Source: Sphingobium sp. (GTDB lineage: Bacteria > Pseudomonadota > Alphaproteobacteria > Sphingomonadales > Sphingomonadaceae). From it: a stretch of DNA of 31,793 nucleotides. Location: NCBI GenBank assembly GCA_030148625.1, contig JASBTC010000182.1:1-31793 (forward strand), given 5' to 3'. The notes beneath the pieces were generated by a model. It was not told the origin of the DNA and made no database searches. It saw nothing but the letters and a program-made list of their open reading frames with translations. Each line of letters starts with the position of its first letter. The first letter of the stretch is position 1. Both the position numbers and the translations under genes were made by a program. Below are positions 24,026 to 31,591 of this stretch, one piece after another.

Positions 24026-25471
24026 ATGACACGGATGGTGCTGCTGGGCGTGACAGCGGCTCTGCTCGCAAATGGCCCTGCAATGGCGCAGTCCGCACCC
24101 GCGGCGGCCGACATTGCAGCGTTGCGTGGCGAGCTGGATGCATTGCGCGCCAAGGTCGATCAACTCGAGCGCCAGCTTGCCGAATCGCGTGCCGACGCGG
24201 CCAAGCCGGCACCTGCCATCGCCGCCGCCGAGCCGCCCAAGCCGGCACCCGCGCCGTCGAGCGCTATCGCCTGGAAGGGCGCACCGCAGTTCGAGGACAA
24301 GGCGTCGGGCTTCACCTTCAAGCCCAAGGGTTTCCTCCAGTTCGACAGCGGCCGGGTCTACAACCCGTCGGATGCGCTGACCGCCACCGGCAATTTCGGC
24401 AACCGGACGCGGCTGCGTCGCGCGGTCTTCGGCGCCGAAGGCACGATGCCCGGCGGGTTCGGCTACAAGGCCGAATTCAACTTCGCCGACGGCACCGTCG
24501 GTTATGAGGATGTGATCCTCACCTGGCAGCCCAAGGGGACGCCGGTGCAACTGATGATCGGCAATGCCTATCCGCTGTCCGGTCTCGATGTGATGACCAG
24601 TTCGCGGCTGACGTCCTTCGCCGAGCGCGAACAGGCGAGCGAGGCCTTCAACTTCAACCGCCGCGTCGGCGCGTCGCTGGGGCTGATCGATCCCAAGGAC
24701 CGCTACACGCTGACCGCCGGCCTCTACCAGACCGGCATCACCGGCGATTTCGGCGACGATGGCTGGCAGGCCAGCATTCGCGGCACTTTCTCTCCGACGC
24801 TGGGCAAGAATGCCCGGCTCCATCTCGGCGCGAACTTCCAGCATCGCAGCAATCGTACCGATGTGCCGCAGGTGCGCTACCGCACTCGCCCGCTGACGAC
24901 GGTCACCGATTTCCGCTTCGTCGATTCAGGCTTCCTCACCGCGGGGGGGGACGATGTGCTCGGCGTCGAGCTGGCGGGCATCTTCGGCCCGTTCCACATC
25001 GCCGGCGAAGGCCATAAGCTTTGGGTCAACGACTATCGGGCGTCGCTTGACAAGGGCGGGCTCTTCTATGCGAGCGGCCCGAGCTATGTGAGCGCCTACG
25101 GCGAGATCGGCTATTATGTGACCGGCGAGACGCGCGGTTACAAGGGTGGCCGCTGGGATCGCACCAAGGTGCTGCGTCCGATCGGCAATGGCGGCTGGGG
25201 CGCGCTCCAGCTCAATGCCCGGGTCGACATGGTCGACCTCACCGATGTCGTCGGCGGCACGGTGCGCCTGAATGGCGGGCGAGAGACCGGCTATTCGCTC
25301 GGCGCGATATGGAACCCGATCGATTATGTCCGCTTCCTGATGCAATATTCGCATATCGAGGTGGAGGGCGGCCCGTCGGCCGTGCTGGTCGTGCCGGGAT
25401 CGACGCTGCCCGCGGATGCGCGCCAATATGCCACCGATGTGATGGTGCTGCGCGCGCAGATCGAGTTCTAA
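24026..25471 (+). CDS. OprP/OprO-type outer-membrane porin
   Basis: 481-residue outer-membrane beta-barrel of the phosphate-selective porin family (PF07396). The signal peptide MTRMVLLGVTAALLANGPAMA is followed by a short coiled coil (IAALRGELDALRAKVDQLERQ, about 30-50) and an Ala/Pro-rich spacer. The barrel begins near FKPKGFLQFDSGRVYN, with RLRRAVFGAEGTMPGGFGYKAE, and ends in VLRAQIEF with a terminal Phe, as needed for outer-membrane insertion. The N-terminal coiled coil may trimerise or touch peptidoglycan. Phosphate or pyrophosphate specificity is known only for the Pseudomonas proteins. The start ATG follows GAAGAGGA; the upstream open frame is ruled out by the signal peptide. Codons for AGGD contain a run of eight G (24943-24950). 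Confidence 0.92.
   Translation: MTRMVLLGVTAALLANGPAMAQSAPAAADIAALRGELDALRAKVDQLERQLAESRADAAKPAPAIAAAEPPKPAPAPSSAIAWKGAPQFEDKASGFTFKPKGFLQFDSGRVYNPSDALTATGNFGNRTRLRRAVFGAEGTMPGGFGYKAEFNFADGTVGYEDVILTWQPKGTPVQLMIGNAYPLSGLDVMTSSRLTSFAEREQASEAFNFNRRVGASLGLIDPKDRYTLTAGLYQTGITGDFGDDGWQASIRGTFSPTLGKNARLHLGANFQHRSNRTDVPQVRYRTRPLTTVTDFRFVDSGFLTAGGDDVLGVELAGIFGPFHIAGEGHKLWVNDYRASLDKGGLFYASGPSYVSAYGEIGYYVTGETRGYKGGRWDRTKVLRPIGNGGWGALQLNARVDMVDLTDVVGGTVRLNGGRETGYSLGAIWNPIDYVRFLMQYSHIEVEGGPSAVLVVPGSTLPADARQYATDVMVLRAQIEF
24943..24950 (+). repeat. G8 homopolymer inside the porin gene
   Basis: Eight consecutive G within codons for Thr-Ala-Gly-Gly-Asp-Asp, about two thirds through the coding region. Gain or loss of one G would truncate the barrel. 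Confidence 0.9.
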
Positions 25472-25593
25472 GTCGCAAGCGGGAGGGGATCGGCTCTATC
25501 CAGGCCGCTAGCCTCAAGTGGCTGAACGCTTTTTTGCGCTTCGCTTCGATCTCCCGATGCGGCATCATCGGGTCATCTGAAGGGGAGAGTGTG

Positions 25594-26964
25594 ATGCGTA
25601 ACGGCCTGATCCTGGCGGCAAGCCTCATACCGGCCGTTGCGGCGGCGCAGACCGCATCGACCGCGCAGGGCGATGTCGCGGTCACCATCTACAACAACAA
25701 TATCGCGCTGGTGCAGGATTCGCGTACGCTGACCGTGCCTGCCGGACGCAGCCGTCAGGAATTTCCCGACGTCTCGGCGCAGATCCGGCCGGAGACCGCG
25801 AGCCTTGCCGGATCGGGCATCGCGATCGTCGAGCAGAATTTCGACTATGACCTGCTGTCGCCCGACAAGCTGATGGAAAAGGCGGTCGGGCAAGTGGTGA
25901 CGATCGTGCGGACCAATCCGGCGACGGGCGCGGAGACGCGCGAACAGGCCAGGGTGCTTGCCGCCAATGGCGGCATCGTCCTGCAGATCGGCAGCCGGAT
26001 CGAAGTGCTGCGCGACGACGGCCTGCCGGTGCGCGTCGTGTTCGACAAGGTGCCCGAGAATCTGCGTGCGCGGCCGACATTGTCGGTGACGATCGACGCA
26101 GCCAAGGCGGGGCCGGTCGCCACGCGGCTATCCTATCTCACCCCCGGCATGGGCTGGACCAGCGACTATGTCATGCTGTTCGACGAAAAGTCGGGAGCGA
26201 CCGACATGCAGGGCTGGGTCACGCTGACCAACAATACCGGCACGACCTATACCAATGCCGATACGCTGCTTGTTGCCGGCAATGTCGGCGGCGGGCAGAA
26301 TCGCTTCAACGCGCTCAACGCGACGCTGGAGGCGGCGGGCACCGAGAGCGGGACGCGCGAGCGCCTGGGCGCCGATTATCTCTATCCGCTGGCCGAACGC
26401 ACGACCATCGCCAACGCCCAGCAGAAACAGGTGAGCTTCCTCGACGTGAAGGGTGCGCCGGCGCGCAAGGCCTATGAATTCGTCAATGGCTGGCTGGGCA
26501 GCAACGACGATCCGCGCAGCGCGGTGACGGCGATCAAATTCTCGACCTCCAAACAGGGCGGGCTCGGCGACCAGCTCCCCGCCGGCACGATCCGCGTCTA
26601 TCTGCGCGACGCGCGCGGCGATCCGCAGTTCATAGGCGAAAGCCGGATCGATCACACTCCGATGGGCTCGTCGATGGCGATCCGCACCGGCGATGCGTTC
26701 GACGTGAAGGTGAAGACCGTGGTCGAGGCGCGCACCAAACTCTCCAACCGCCGCTGGCAGACCAGGATGCGCTACATCGTCACCAATGCGCGGCCCGAGG
26801 CCGTAACGGTCGACGTCTCGCAGAACGGGTTGTGGGGCGATGTCCGCATCACTGCGCAAAGCATCGAGGGCACGCGTATTTCGGCGGATCGCGTCGAATG
26901 GAAAGTGCCGGTGCCCGCCAACGGCACGACCGAACTGACCGCGACTTTCGACACGCGGTACTGA
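25594..26964 (+). CDS. DUF4139 domain exported protein, first of a pair
   Basis: 456-residue exported protein. After a signal peptide (MRNGLILAASLIPAVAAAQ) it starts with VAVTIYNNNIALVQDSRTLTVPAG, the beta-rich opening of the family. The DUF4139 region (about 170-456) includes LSYLTPGMGWTSDYVMLFDE, PAGTIRVYLRDARGDPQFIGES and the end VEWKVPVPANGTTELTATFDTRY. Family function is unknown; members are secreted or surface-associated beta proteins. The start is ATG 25594 after AAGGGGAG; an open frame further upstream lacks a signal peptide. The gap to the next DUF4139 gene is 4 nt, so both are surely co-transcribed. Confidence 0.9.
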   Translation: MRNGLILAASLIPAVAAAQTASTAQGDVAVTIYNNNIALVQDSRTLTVPAGRSRQEFPDVSAQIRPETASLAGSGIAIVEQNFDYDLLSPDKLMEKAVGQVVTIVRTNPATGAETREQARVLAANGGIVLQIGSRIEVLRDDGLPVRVVFDKVPENLRARPTLSVTIDAAKAGPVATRLSYLTPGMGWTSDYVMLFDEKSGATDMQGWVTLTNNTGTTYTNADTLLVAGNVGGGQNRFNALNATLEAAGTESGTRERLGADYLYPLAERTTIANAQQKQVSFLDVKGAPARKAYEFVNGWLGSNDDPRSAVTAIKFSTSKQGGLGDQLPAGTIRVYLRDARGDPQFIGESRIDHTPMGSSMAIRTGDAFDVKVKTVVEARTKLSNRRWQTRMRYIVTNARPEAVTVDVSQNGLWGDVRITAQSIEGTRISADRVEWKVPVPANGTTELTATFDTRY

Positions 26965-26968
26965 ACCG

Positions 26969-28552
26969 GTGCGCGCGCTCGCGCTTTTCCTGATCCTGCT
27001 CGGCTGGGCGGCGTCCGCGCCGGCGCAGACCGTCGTTTCGCGCGACGTGTCCGACGTCTCGGTCACCATCTACCGCGCGCCCAATCGCGGCAGCGGCGCG
27101 ATGGATCGCAACTGGCCCCAGGGCTACGCGCTGATCAGCGAGACCAGGACGATCACGATCCCGGCAGGCGACAGCATCGTCCGCTTCGAAGGCGTTGCCG
27201 AAGGGCTGCTTCCCGAAACGGCGATCGTCACCGGCCTGCCCAAGGGCGTGCGCGAGAAGAATCGCGACGCGCGCCTGATTTCGCCTGCCGGGCTGGTCGA
27301 CGCCTATCTCAAGCGCAGCGTGCGGCTGAAGCGGACCAACCGCAAGACCGGCAAGGTGACCGAGCAGGATGCGGTCATCCAGGCCGGCCCCAATGGCGGA
27401 GTGATCATCCAGACATCGGAGGGTGTCGAGGCGCTGGGCTGTTCGGGACTGCCCGAGCGCATGATCTATCCGGAGGTGCCGGCAGACCTCTCGCCGCGCC
27501 CGACCCTGTCGGTGCTGACCAACAGCGACCGCGCGGTGACCGCGACCGTCCAGCTGACCTATATGGCGCAGGGCTTCGACTGGTCGGCCAGCTATGTCGC
27601 GCGCATGAATGCGGACAGCGGCAAGATGGGCCTGTTCGCTTGGCTGACGGTCGCCAATGGCGGCGTGCAGAGTTTCAAGGATGCGCGGCTGCAGGTCGTT
27701 GCCGGCCAGCCGCGCAAGGAACGCAATGCCGCGCCGCTCGCCCAGCCCAGGGCGGCGCTGCGCCTGCAATGCTGGCCGATGGACGTCACCAGCACGCATC
27801 CCCGCTATGTCTTCACGCGTCTGCCCTGGCCGCAGGCGGTCGAGGAAGAGGTGATGATGGAATCGGCCGATTCAATCGTCGTGACAGGGCAGCGCCGCAG
27901 CCGCGTCGCCTATGCGCCGCCTCCGCCTCCGCCTCCGCCTCCGCCTCCGCCCCCCGCGCCCGTCGCGATGGTGGCGCAGCAGGAGGAACTAGGCGATCTC
28001 AAACTCTATCGCGTGCCCGAGCGCGTGACCGTCGCGGCCCAGGCGCAGAAGCAGGTCGCGATGATCGATCAGTCCGATGCGGCGTTCGACCGGATCTATT
28101 CGGTCAATGCGGCATCGGGTTCGCAGGATTATCAGTCGATGCCGTTCCTGCTCAGGGGCAAGAACAGTAAGGACAAGGGGCTCGGCCTGCCGCTGCCCGC
28201 GGGGTCCGTCGCGATCTTCGAGGAGGTTGCGCAGCGCGAACTGCTCGTCGGCAATGCCGATCTGGCCGATCTCGCGGTGGACGAGCGTGTCGAGCTGCCG
28301 ATCGGGCAAAGTCCGGATGTGCAGTGGCGATTGACCAAGGTCAGCGAAAACAAGAAGCGGCAGGATTGGCGCGTCGACCTGACCAATGCGCGGCCATTCC
28401 CGGTCAATGCCGAGATCCTGATCCCCTATGACCTTATCGACAGGCCGCCGGGCATGGAGCGTGGCCGCGGCGGCTGGGTCCTGCCCGTCGCGGTGCCGGA
28501 GAACGGCACGGCGACGGCTTCCTACGTCGTCCGGCTCGAGCGCCCGCGGTGA
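26969..28552 (+). CDS. DUF4139 domain exported protein, second of a pair
   Basis: 527-residue paralogue of the preceding gene, with signal peptide MRALALFLILLGWAASAPAQ (GTG start at 26969). Shared landmarks are VSVTIYRAPN, LISETRTITIPAG, VQLTYMAQGFDWSASYVARMN and the C-terminal GWVLPVAVPENGTATASYVVRLE. It differs by an insert near residues 290-335: an acidic stretch, a segment SIVVTGQRRS (302-311) that resembles the TonB-box region of TonB-dependent receptors, and 13 consecutive prolines (317-329). Such an insert suggests a surface or periplasm-spanning segment or a partner-binding tether. Function is unknown. Two hairpins follow its stop codon. Confidence 0.9.
   Translation: MRALALFLILLGWAASAPAQTVVSRDVSDVSVTIYRAPNRGSGAMDRNWPQGYALISETRTITIPAGDSIVRFEGVAEGLLPETAIVTGLPKGVREKNRDARLISPAGLVDAYLKRSVRLKRTNRKTGKVTEQDAVIQAGPNGGVIIQTSEGVEALGCSGLPERMIYPEVPADLSPRPTLSVLTNSDRAVTATVQLTYMAQGFDWSASYVARMNADSGKMGLFAWLTVANGGVQSFKDARLQVVAGQPRKERNAAPLAQPRAALRLQCWPMDVTSTHPRYVFTRLPWPQAVEEEVMMESADSIVVTGQRRSRVAYAPPPPPPPPPPPPPAPVAMVAQQEELGDLKLYRVPERVTVAAQAQKQVAMIDQSDAAFDRIYSVNAASGSQDYQSMPFLLRGKNSKDKGLGLPLPAGSVAIFEEVAQRELLVGNADLADLAVDERVELPIGQSPDVQWRLTKVSENKKRQDWRVDLTNARPFPVNAEILIPYDLIDRPPGMERGRGGWVLPVAVPENGTATASYVVRLERPR
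27917..27955 (+). repeat. Hexanucleotide CCGCCT repeat coding polyproline
   Basis: Five and a half copies of CCGCCT, then CCCCCC, encode 13 prolines. The pure repeat at DNA level is prone to slippage in steps of two prolines. Confidence 0.9.
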
Positions 28553-28560
28553 TTCATATG

Positions 28561-28592
28561 CGATCCCGAAGATGCTGGCGCATCCGGGATCG
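28561..28592 (+). terminator. Hairpin after the second DUF4139 gene
   Basis: CGATCCCG, AA bulge, GATGC, loop TGGC, GCATC, CGGGATCG: 13 paired bases starting 9 nt after the stop. No T run follows, so termination ability is uncertain; it may protect the mRNA 3' end. Confidence 0.55.
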
Positions 28593-28617
28593 GTTCGCTC
28601 AGACGCCGCGCGGGCTC

Positions 28618-28658
28618 ATATAAGGGCCTGATGAGGCAAGCTCATCCGACCCTTATAT
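28618..28658 (-). terminator. Hairpin at the end of the thioesterase gene
   Basis: ATATAAGGGCCTGATGAG (28618-28635), loop GCAAG, right arm 28641-28658: an 18-nt stem with two mismatches, touching the last base of the thioesterase stop codon. Symmetric, without a clear T run. Confidence 0.55.
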
Positions 28659-29041
28659 CATTCCACCGGCGGCAACGGACGCGGCCGGTGATTCTCGTCG
28701 AGCGCGACGAAGGTGAACAGGCCTTCGGTGACCTTCACTTCCTGATTGCCGCGGTCGCGCATCGCGATCACCTCGATACGGATGCCGATCGAGGTCCGCC
28801 CCCGGCGCTCGACATGGGCGTAGACCGAGATCACGTCGCCCAGATGGATCGGCGCGATGAACGACATCGAATCGATCGCGACGGTCGCGGTCGGCCCCTG
28901 TGCCACCCGTCCCGCGACGATGCCCGCCGCAATGTCCATCTGGCTCAGCACCCAGCCGCCGAAGATATGGCCGTTGGAATTGATATCGCTCGGCCCCGGC
29001 ACGACGCGCAGCACGGGGTCCTGGGGGCAGTCGACGCTCAT
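28658..29041 (-). CDS. Acyl-CoA thioesterase (hotdog fold, YciA-like)
   Basis: 127-residue cytoplasmic hydrolase of acyl-CoA thioesters with a single hotdog domain. The family segment DINSNGHIFGGWVLSQMDIAAG (19-40) carries the usual Asn-Gly-His and the Asp of the active site; AIDSMSFIAPIHLGDVISVYAHV (55-77) is the second conserved block. Length matches YciA-type enzymes, which act on many acyl-CoAs. ATG 29041 overlaps the TGA of the upstream small membrane protein gene by four bases, so the two are coupled. Confidence 0.93.
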   Translation of the reverse strand: MSVDCPQDPVLRVVPGPSDINSNGHIFGGWVLSQMDIAAGIVAGRVAQGPTATVAIDSMSFIAPIHLGDVISVYAHVERRGRTSIGIRIEVIAMRDRGNQEVKVTEGLFTFVALDENHRPRPLPPVE

Positions 29042-29331
29042 CGTGTCTCGTCCTCGCTATGATCGTGGATTTGTTCGTCATGACCGCTGCCCGAACTGAG
29101 GAAGACGAGCCCCATCAGCGCGGCGCCGAGCATCACCGACAGCCCGATGCCGAGTATCGTCGCGATCAGCATGTGGATCGGAATCGGGCCGTGCACGGCG
29201 TGGAGATAGGCGATCGCGACCGCCACGGCGGCAACCGCGACCAGCGCCATCCATGCCATCAGCCGGCGATAGCGGGCCCAGGCGAAGCGCGCATAATCCG
29301 GATCGGAAAGATTGGGCCGTTGGTCGGTCAT
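29038..29331 (-). CDS. Small two-helix membrane protein, unknown function
   Basis: 97 residues from ATG 29331. There is a charged cytoplasmic N-terminus (DPDYARFAWARYRRLMAW), two hydrophobic helices (MALVAVAAVAVAIAYLHAV and MLIATILGIGLSVMLGAALMG) and an acidic, His-containing tail (SGHDEQIHDHSEDE). I do not recognise a named family. Four-base overlap with the thioesterase gene indicates an operon. The in-frame extension to 29379 is not supported by composition. Confidence 0.8.
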   Translation of the reverse strand: MTDQRPNLSDPDYARFAWARYRRLMAWMALVAVAAVAVAIAYLHAVHGPIPIHMLIATILGIGLSVMLGAALMGLVFLSSGSGHDEQIHDHSEDETR

Positions 29332-29408
29332 GCCTTCCCTTTGCGACCGGTTCGTGGGAACATCAACCGGGCACGGCACTGATATTGGTATTGGAGAGGA
29401 GTCGAGCC

Positions 29409-29837
29409 ATGACCATCAGAACGGTCGTCGAGGGCAATCCCCACATGGTCGTCACCATTGGCGCGGACGCGAGTGTCGCGGAGGCGGTGGCGCTGCTTGC
29501 CGAAAAGCGGATCGGTGCCTTGCCGGTGGTCGAGGACGGTGCGGTCGTCGGCGTATTTTCGGAACGAGACGTGATCCATTGCCTTGCGCGATATGGCGGC
29601 GACGCGCTTTCGCACCTGGTGCGCGAGGCGATGACCGCGCCGGTCATCACCGTCGATCCGGACCAGCAGGCGATCGTCGCCTTGTCGATGATGACGCGCC
29701 GGCGCATCCGCCACCTGCCGGTGATCGACGGCGGCGCACTGGTCGGCTTCGTTTCGATCGGCGATCTGGTGAAGTACCGGATCGACCGGATCGAATCGGA
29801 AGCTGCGGCGATGCGCGACTATATCCAGAGCGCGTGA
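29409..29837 (+). CDS. Protein of two CBS domains
   Basis: 142-residue protein made almost wholly of a CBS pair (Bateman module), which in other proteins senses adenine nucleotides. CBS1 spans about 10-65 (ASVAEAVALLAEKRIGALPVV, GVFSERDVIHCLA) and CBS2 about 70-130 (PDQQAIVALSMMTRRRIRHLPVI, LVGFVSIGDLVKYRI). No effector domain is attached, so the partner is unknown. ATG 29409 has the ribosome site GAGAGGAG eight nt upstream; the longer open frame upstream is out of character. Copy B of the palindromic element starts 10 nt after its stop. Confidence 0.92.
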   Translation: MTIRTVVEGNPHMVVTIGADASVAEAVALLAEKRIGALPVVEDGAVVGVFSERDVIHCLARYGGDALSHLVREAMTAPVITVDPDQQAIVALSMMTRRRIRHLPVIDGGALVGFVSIGDLVKYRIDRIESEAAAMRDYIQSA

Positions 29838-29847
29838 ACGGTCGTCG

Positions 29848-29962
29848 TTCGGGTGATGCTGGCCTGCGAACGGCATTGCTCTGCGCTTCCGGTGCTTACG
29901 TACTGAAGTACGCTCCGCTCCAGTTCTCGATCGACGCCATTCTCGCTCCAGCCTGACCCGAA
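29848..29962. repeat. Copy B of the 115-nt palindromic dispersed element
   Basis: Same length and layout as 6809-6923: outer arms TTCGGGTGATGCTGG and CCAGCCTGACCCGAA, centre ACGTACTGAAGTACG. In the outermost 15 paired positions it differs from copy A at only two sites per arm, and both are compensated (C-G to T-A). It sits between the CBS gene and the convergent flippase gene. Confidence 0.88.
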
Positions 29963-29985
29963 CCACACCCCGCTCAAGGACGTGT

Positions 29986-31458
29986 TCAGGCTTCGGCCGC
30001 CTTGCGCTTGATCACCAGGCGCAACAGCTCGTCGAGCGTCGCGCGGGCGAAGAGGAAGAGCAGGGCGCCATAAGCCGCGGCACCCACGGGCACGAGCAGC
30101 GCGAGTCGCGCAAAGGGGCCGAGCGGGGGCAGCAACTGATCCACCCCCCAGACCAGGGCCGCCATTGCCGCGGAGACGATGAGTCCGGGCGCCACGGCGA
30201 GCGCCAGCCTGCGCCAGGAAACCCCGATCGCGGGCAGCGACATCGCCGACGCGACGAGCGCGAAGACCGGAAAGCCGATCAGCCAGGCCAGCGCCAGGCC
30301 CATGCCGCCATGGCGCACGCCGATCAGGAAGGCGACGATCATGATCGTCGCACCGGCGATCGAGGAGCGCGCCGCGATCCATGGCTTGCCGACGCCGTTG
30401 GTCGCCGGCGAATAGAGGATCTGCAAGGTCACGAAGGGCATGGCGAGCGAGAGCACGCGCACCAGCGGCACCATCTCCCCCCATTTTTCGCCGAACAGCG
30501 CCACCACCAGCGGTTCGGCTGTGGCGGCCAGCCCGAAATAGATCGGCATCGTCGCCAGCATGATCAGCTTGATCGCTTTCACGAATGCGGCGGAAAATGC
30601 TTCGCGATCATGCTGGAGTCGCGAATAGGCAGGGAAAGCGACATCGTTGAGCGGCGGCACGAACTTGGTCGCGACGATCTGGGTCAGGAACAATGCTTCG
30701 GCATAGATGCCCAGCGCGTGAGGCTCGAGCGCGCGTCCGCCGATGAAGATGTCCGACTGGCTCTGGATGATCCAGAAGAGCTGGGTGACGAGGATGGCGC
30801 CGCCATAGCCGAACATCGCGCCGGCGCCGCGAAAGTCGAAGCTGGGCCAGACGAGCACGCGCGCGGCCAGGTTCAGCGCGATGGCGCGGGTATAGAATAG
30901 CGCGATGGGGGCCGCGACCAATGTCCATACGCCCCAGCCCGCGAGCGCGCATGACAATGCGGTGACCGCGCCCGCGATCGCGGAGGCGAAATTGGCCTTG
31001 GCCTGATTGCGGAAATCGAGCGCGCGGCTGAGCAACACGTCGGGCAGCGCGATGAAGGGGGTGGCGAGATAGAGCAGCGCCTGAACGCGCAGCAGGTCCG
31101 CGACCATCGGCTGGTTGTAATAGTCCGCGGCGAGTGGCGCGAGCGTGAGCTGGAGAATCGCCAGTCCGCCGTTGAGCAGCAGCAGCATGCCGAATGCCTG
31201 CCTGATTCGATGCGTGTCGACCGAGTCGGACTGGATGATCGAACTGGCGAAGCCATAACCGTTGAGGAAATTGAGCAGCGCGAGAATCACCTGCGTCATC
31301 GCGAACAGCCCGTAATCACGGGGATCGAGGATGCGGATCACGAGCAGAGTCGATCCCCACATCACCATCTGCGAGGCGATCTGGCTGCCGGAACGCCAGA
31401 AAACGGCGCTTCTTACGCGATTCGCGAACGTGCCGTCGCGTATCTCCCCCTCATTCAC
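29986..31458 (-). CDS. Lipopolysaccharide/polysaccharide flippase (Wzx/WzxC-like, MOP superfamily)
   Basis: 490-residue polytopic inner-membrane protein with about 12-14 helices, of the family that flips lipid-linked oligosaccharides to the periplasm. Family landmarks are RSAVFWRSGSQIASQMVMWGSTLLVIRILDP at the start (helix 1), the following RDYGLFAMTQVILALL, the SQSDIFIGGRAL loop (about 240-250) and PLNDVAFPAYSRLQHD. The start is GTG 31458 with GGAG upstream; an ATG a few bases on is out of frame. No glycosyltransferase or other polysaccharide genes are in the window, so the cargo is unknown. It lies divergently about 100 bp from an rRNA-type promoter. Confidence 0.92.
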   Translation of the reverse strand: MNEGEIRDGTFANRVRSAVFWRSGSQIASQMVMWGSTLLVIRILDPRDYGLFAMTQVILALLNFLNGYGFASSIIQSDSVDTHRIRQAFGMLLLLNGGLAILQLTLAPLAADYYNQPMVADLLRVQALLYLATPFIALPDVLLSRALDFRNQAKANFASAIAGAVTALSCALAGWGVWTLVAAPIALFYTRAIALNLAARVLVWPSFDFRGAGAMFGYGGAILVTQLFWIIQSQSDIFIGGRALEPHALGIYAEALFLTQIVATKFVPPLNDVAFPAYSRLQHDREAFSAAFVKAIKLIMLATMPIYFGLAATAEPLVVALFGEKWGEMVPLVRVLSLAMPFVTLQILYSPATNGVGKPWIAARSSIAGATIMIVAFLIGVRHGGMGLALAWLIGFPVFALVASAMSLPAIGVSWRRLALAVAPGLIVSAAMAALVWGVDQLLPPLGPFARLALLVPVGAAAYGALLFLFARATLDELLRLVIKRKAAEA

Positions 31459-31556
31459 CCGTTCGCTCCATATCGTCTCGATACGCCATTAGCCCGGTTT
31501 CGCGGGGTTTGCCGAGCGTAGAACCATATGCTGACACAAAATTGCAAAAATGGCGG

Positions 31557-31585
31557 TTGACCGCCACCGAACCCCTCCATATATG
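31557..31585 (+). promoter_or_regulatory. rRNA operon promoter
   Basis: TTGACC (31557-31562), 17-nt spacer, TATATG (31580-31585). An A/T-rich stretch directly upstream (ACAAAATTGCAAAAATGG) fits an UP element. The downstream sequence has rRNA leader features, so this is probably the promoter of an rRNA operon. Confidence 0.75.
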
Positions 31586-31591
31586 CCCTCT

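Noticed and set aside
22968..24248. 426-residue minus-strand open frame opposite DUF4167 and the porin start
   Set aside because: It is the antisense of REAREP repeats and lacks start signals; the plus strand carries recognised proteins.
27872..27892. Second DUF4139 protein as a TonB-dependent receptor because of IVVTGQ
   Set aside because: No plug or barrel domain, length only 527, and the segment is internal; kept only as a TonB-box-like finding.
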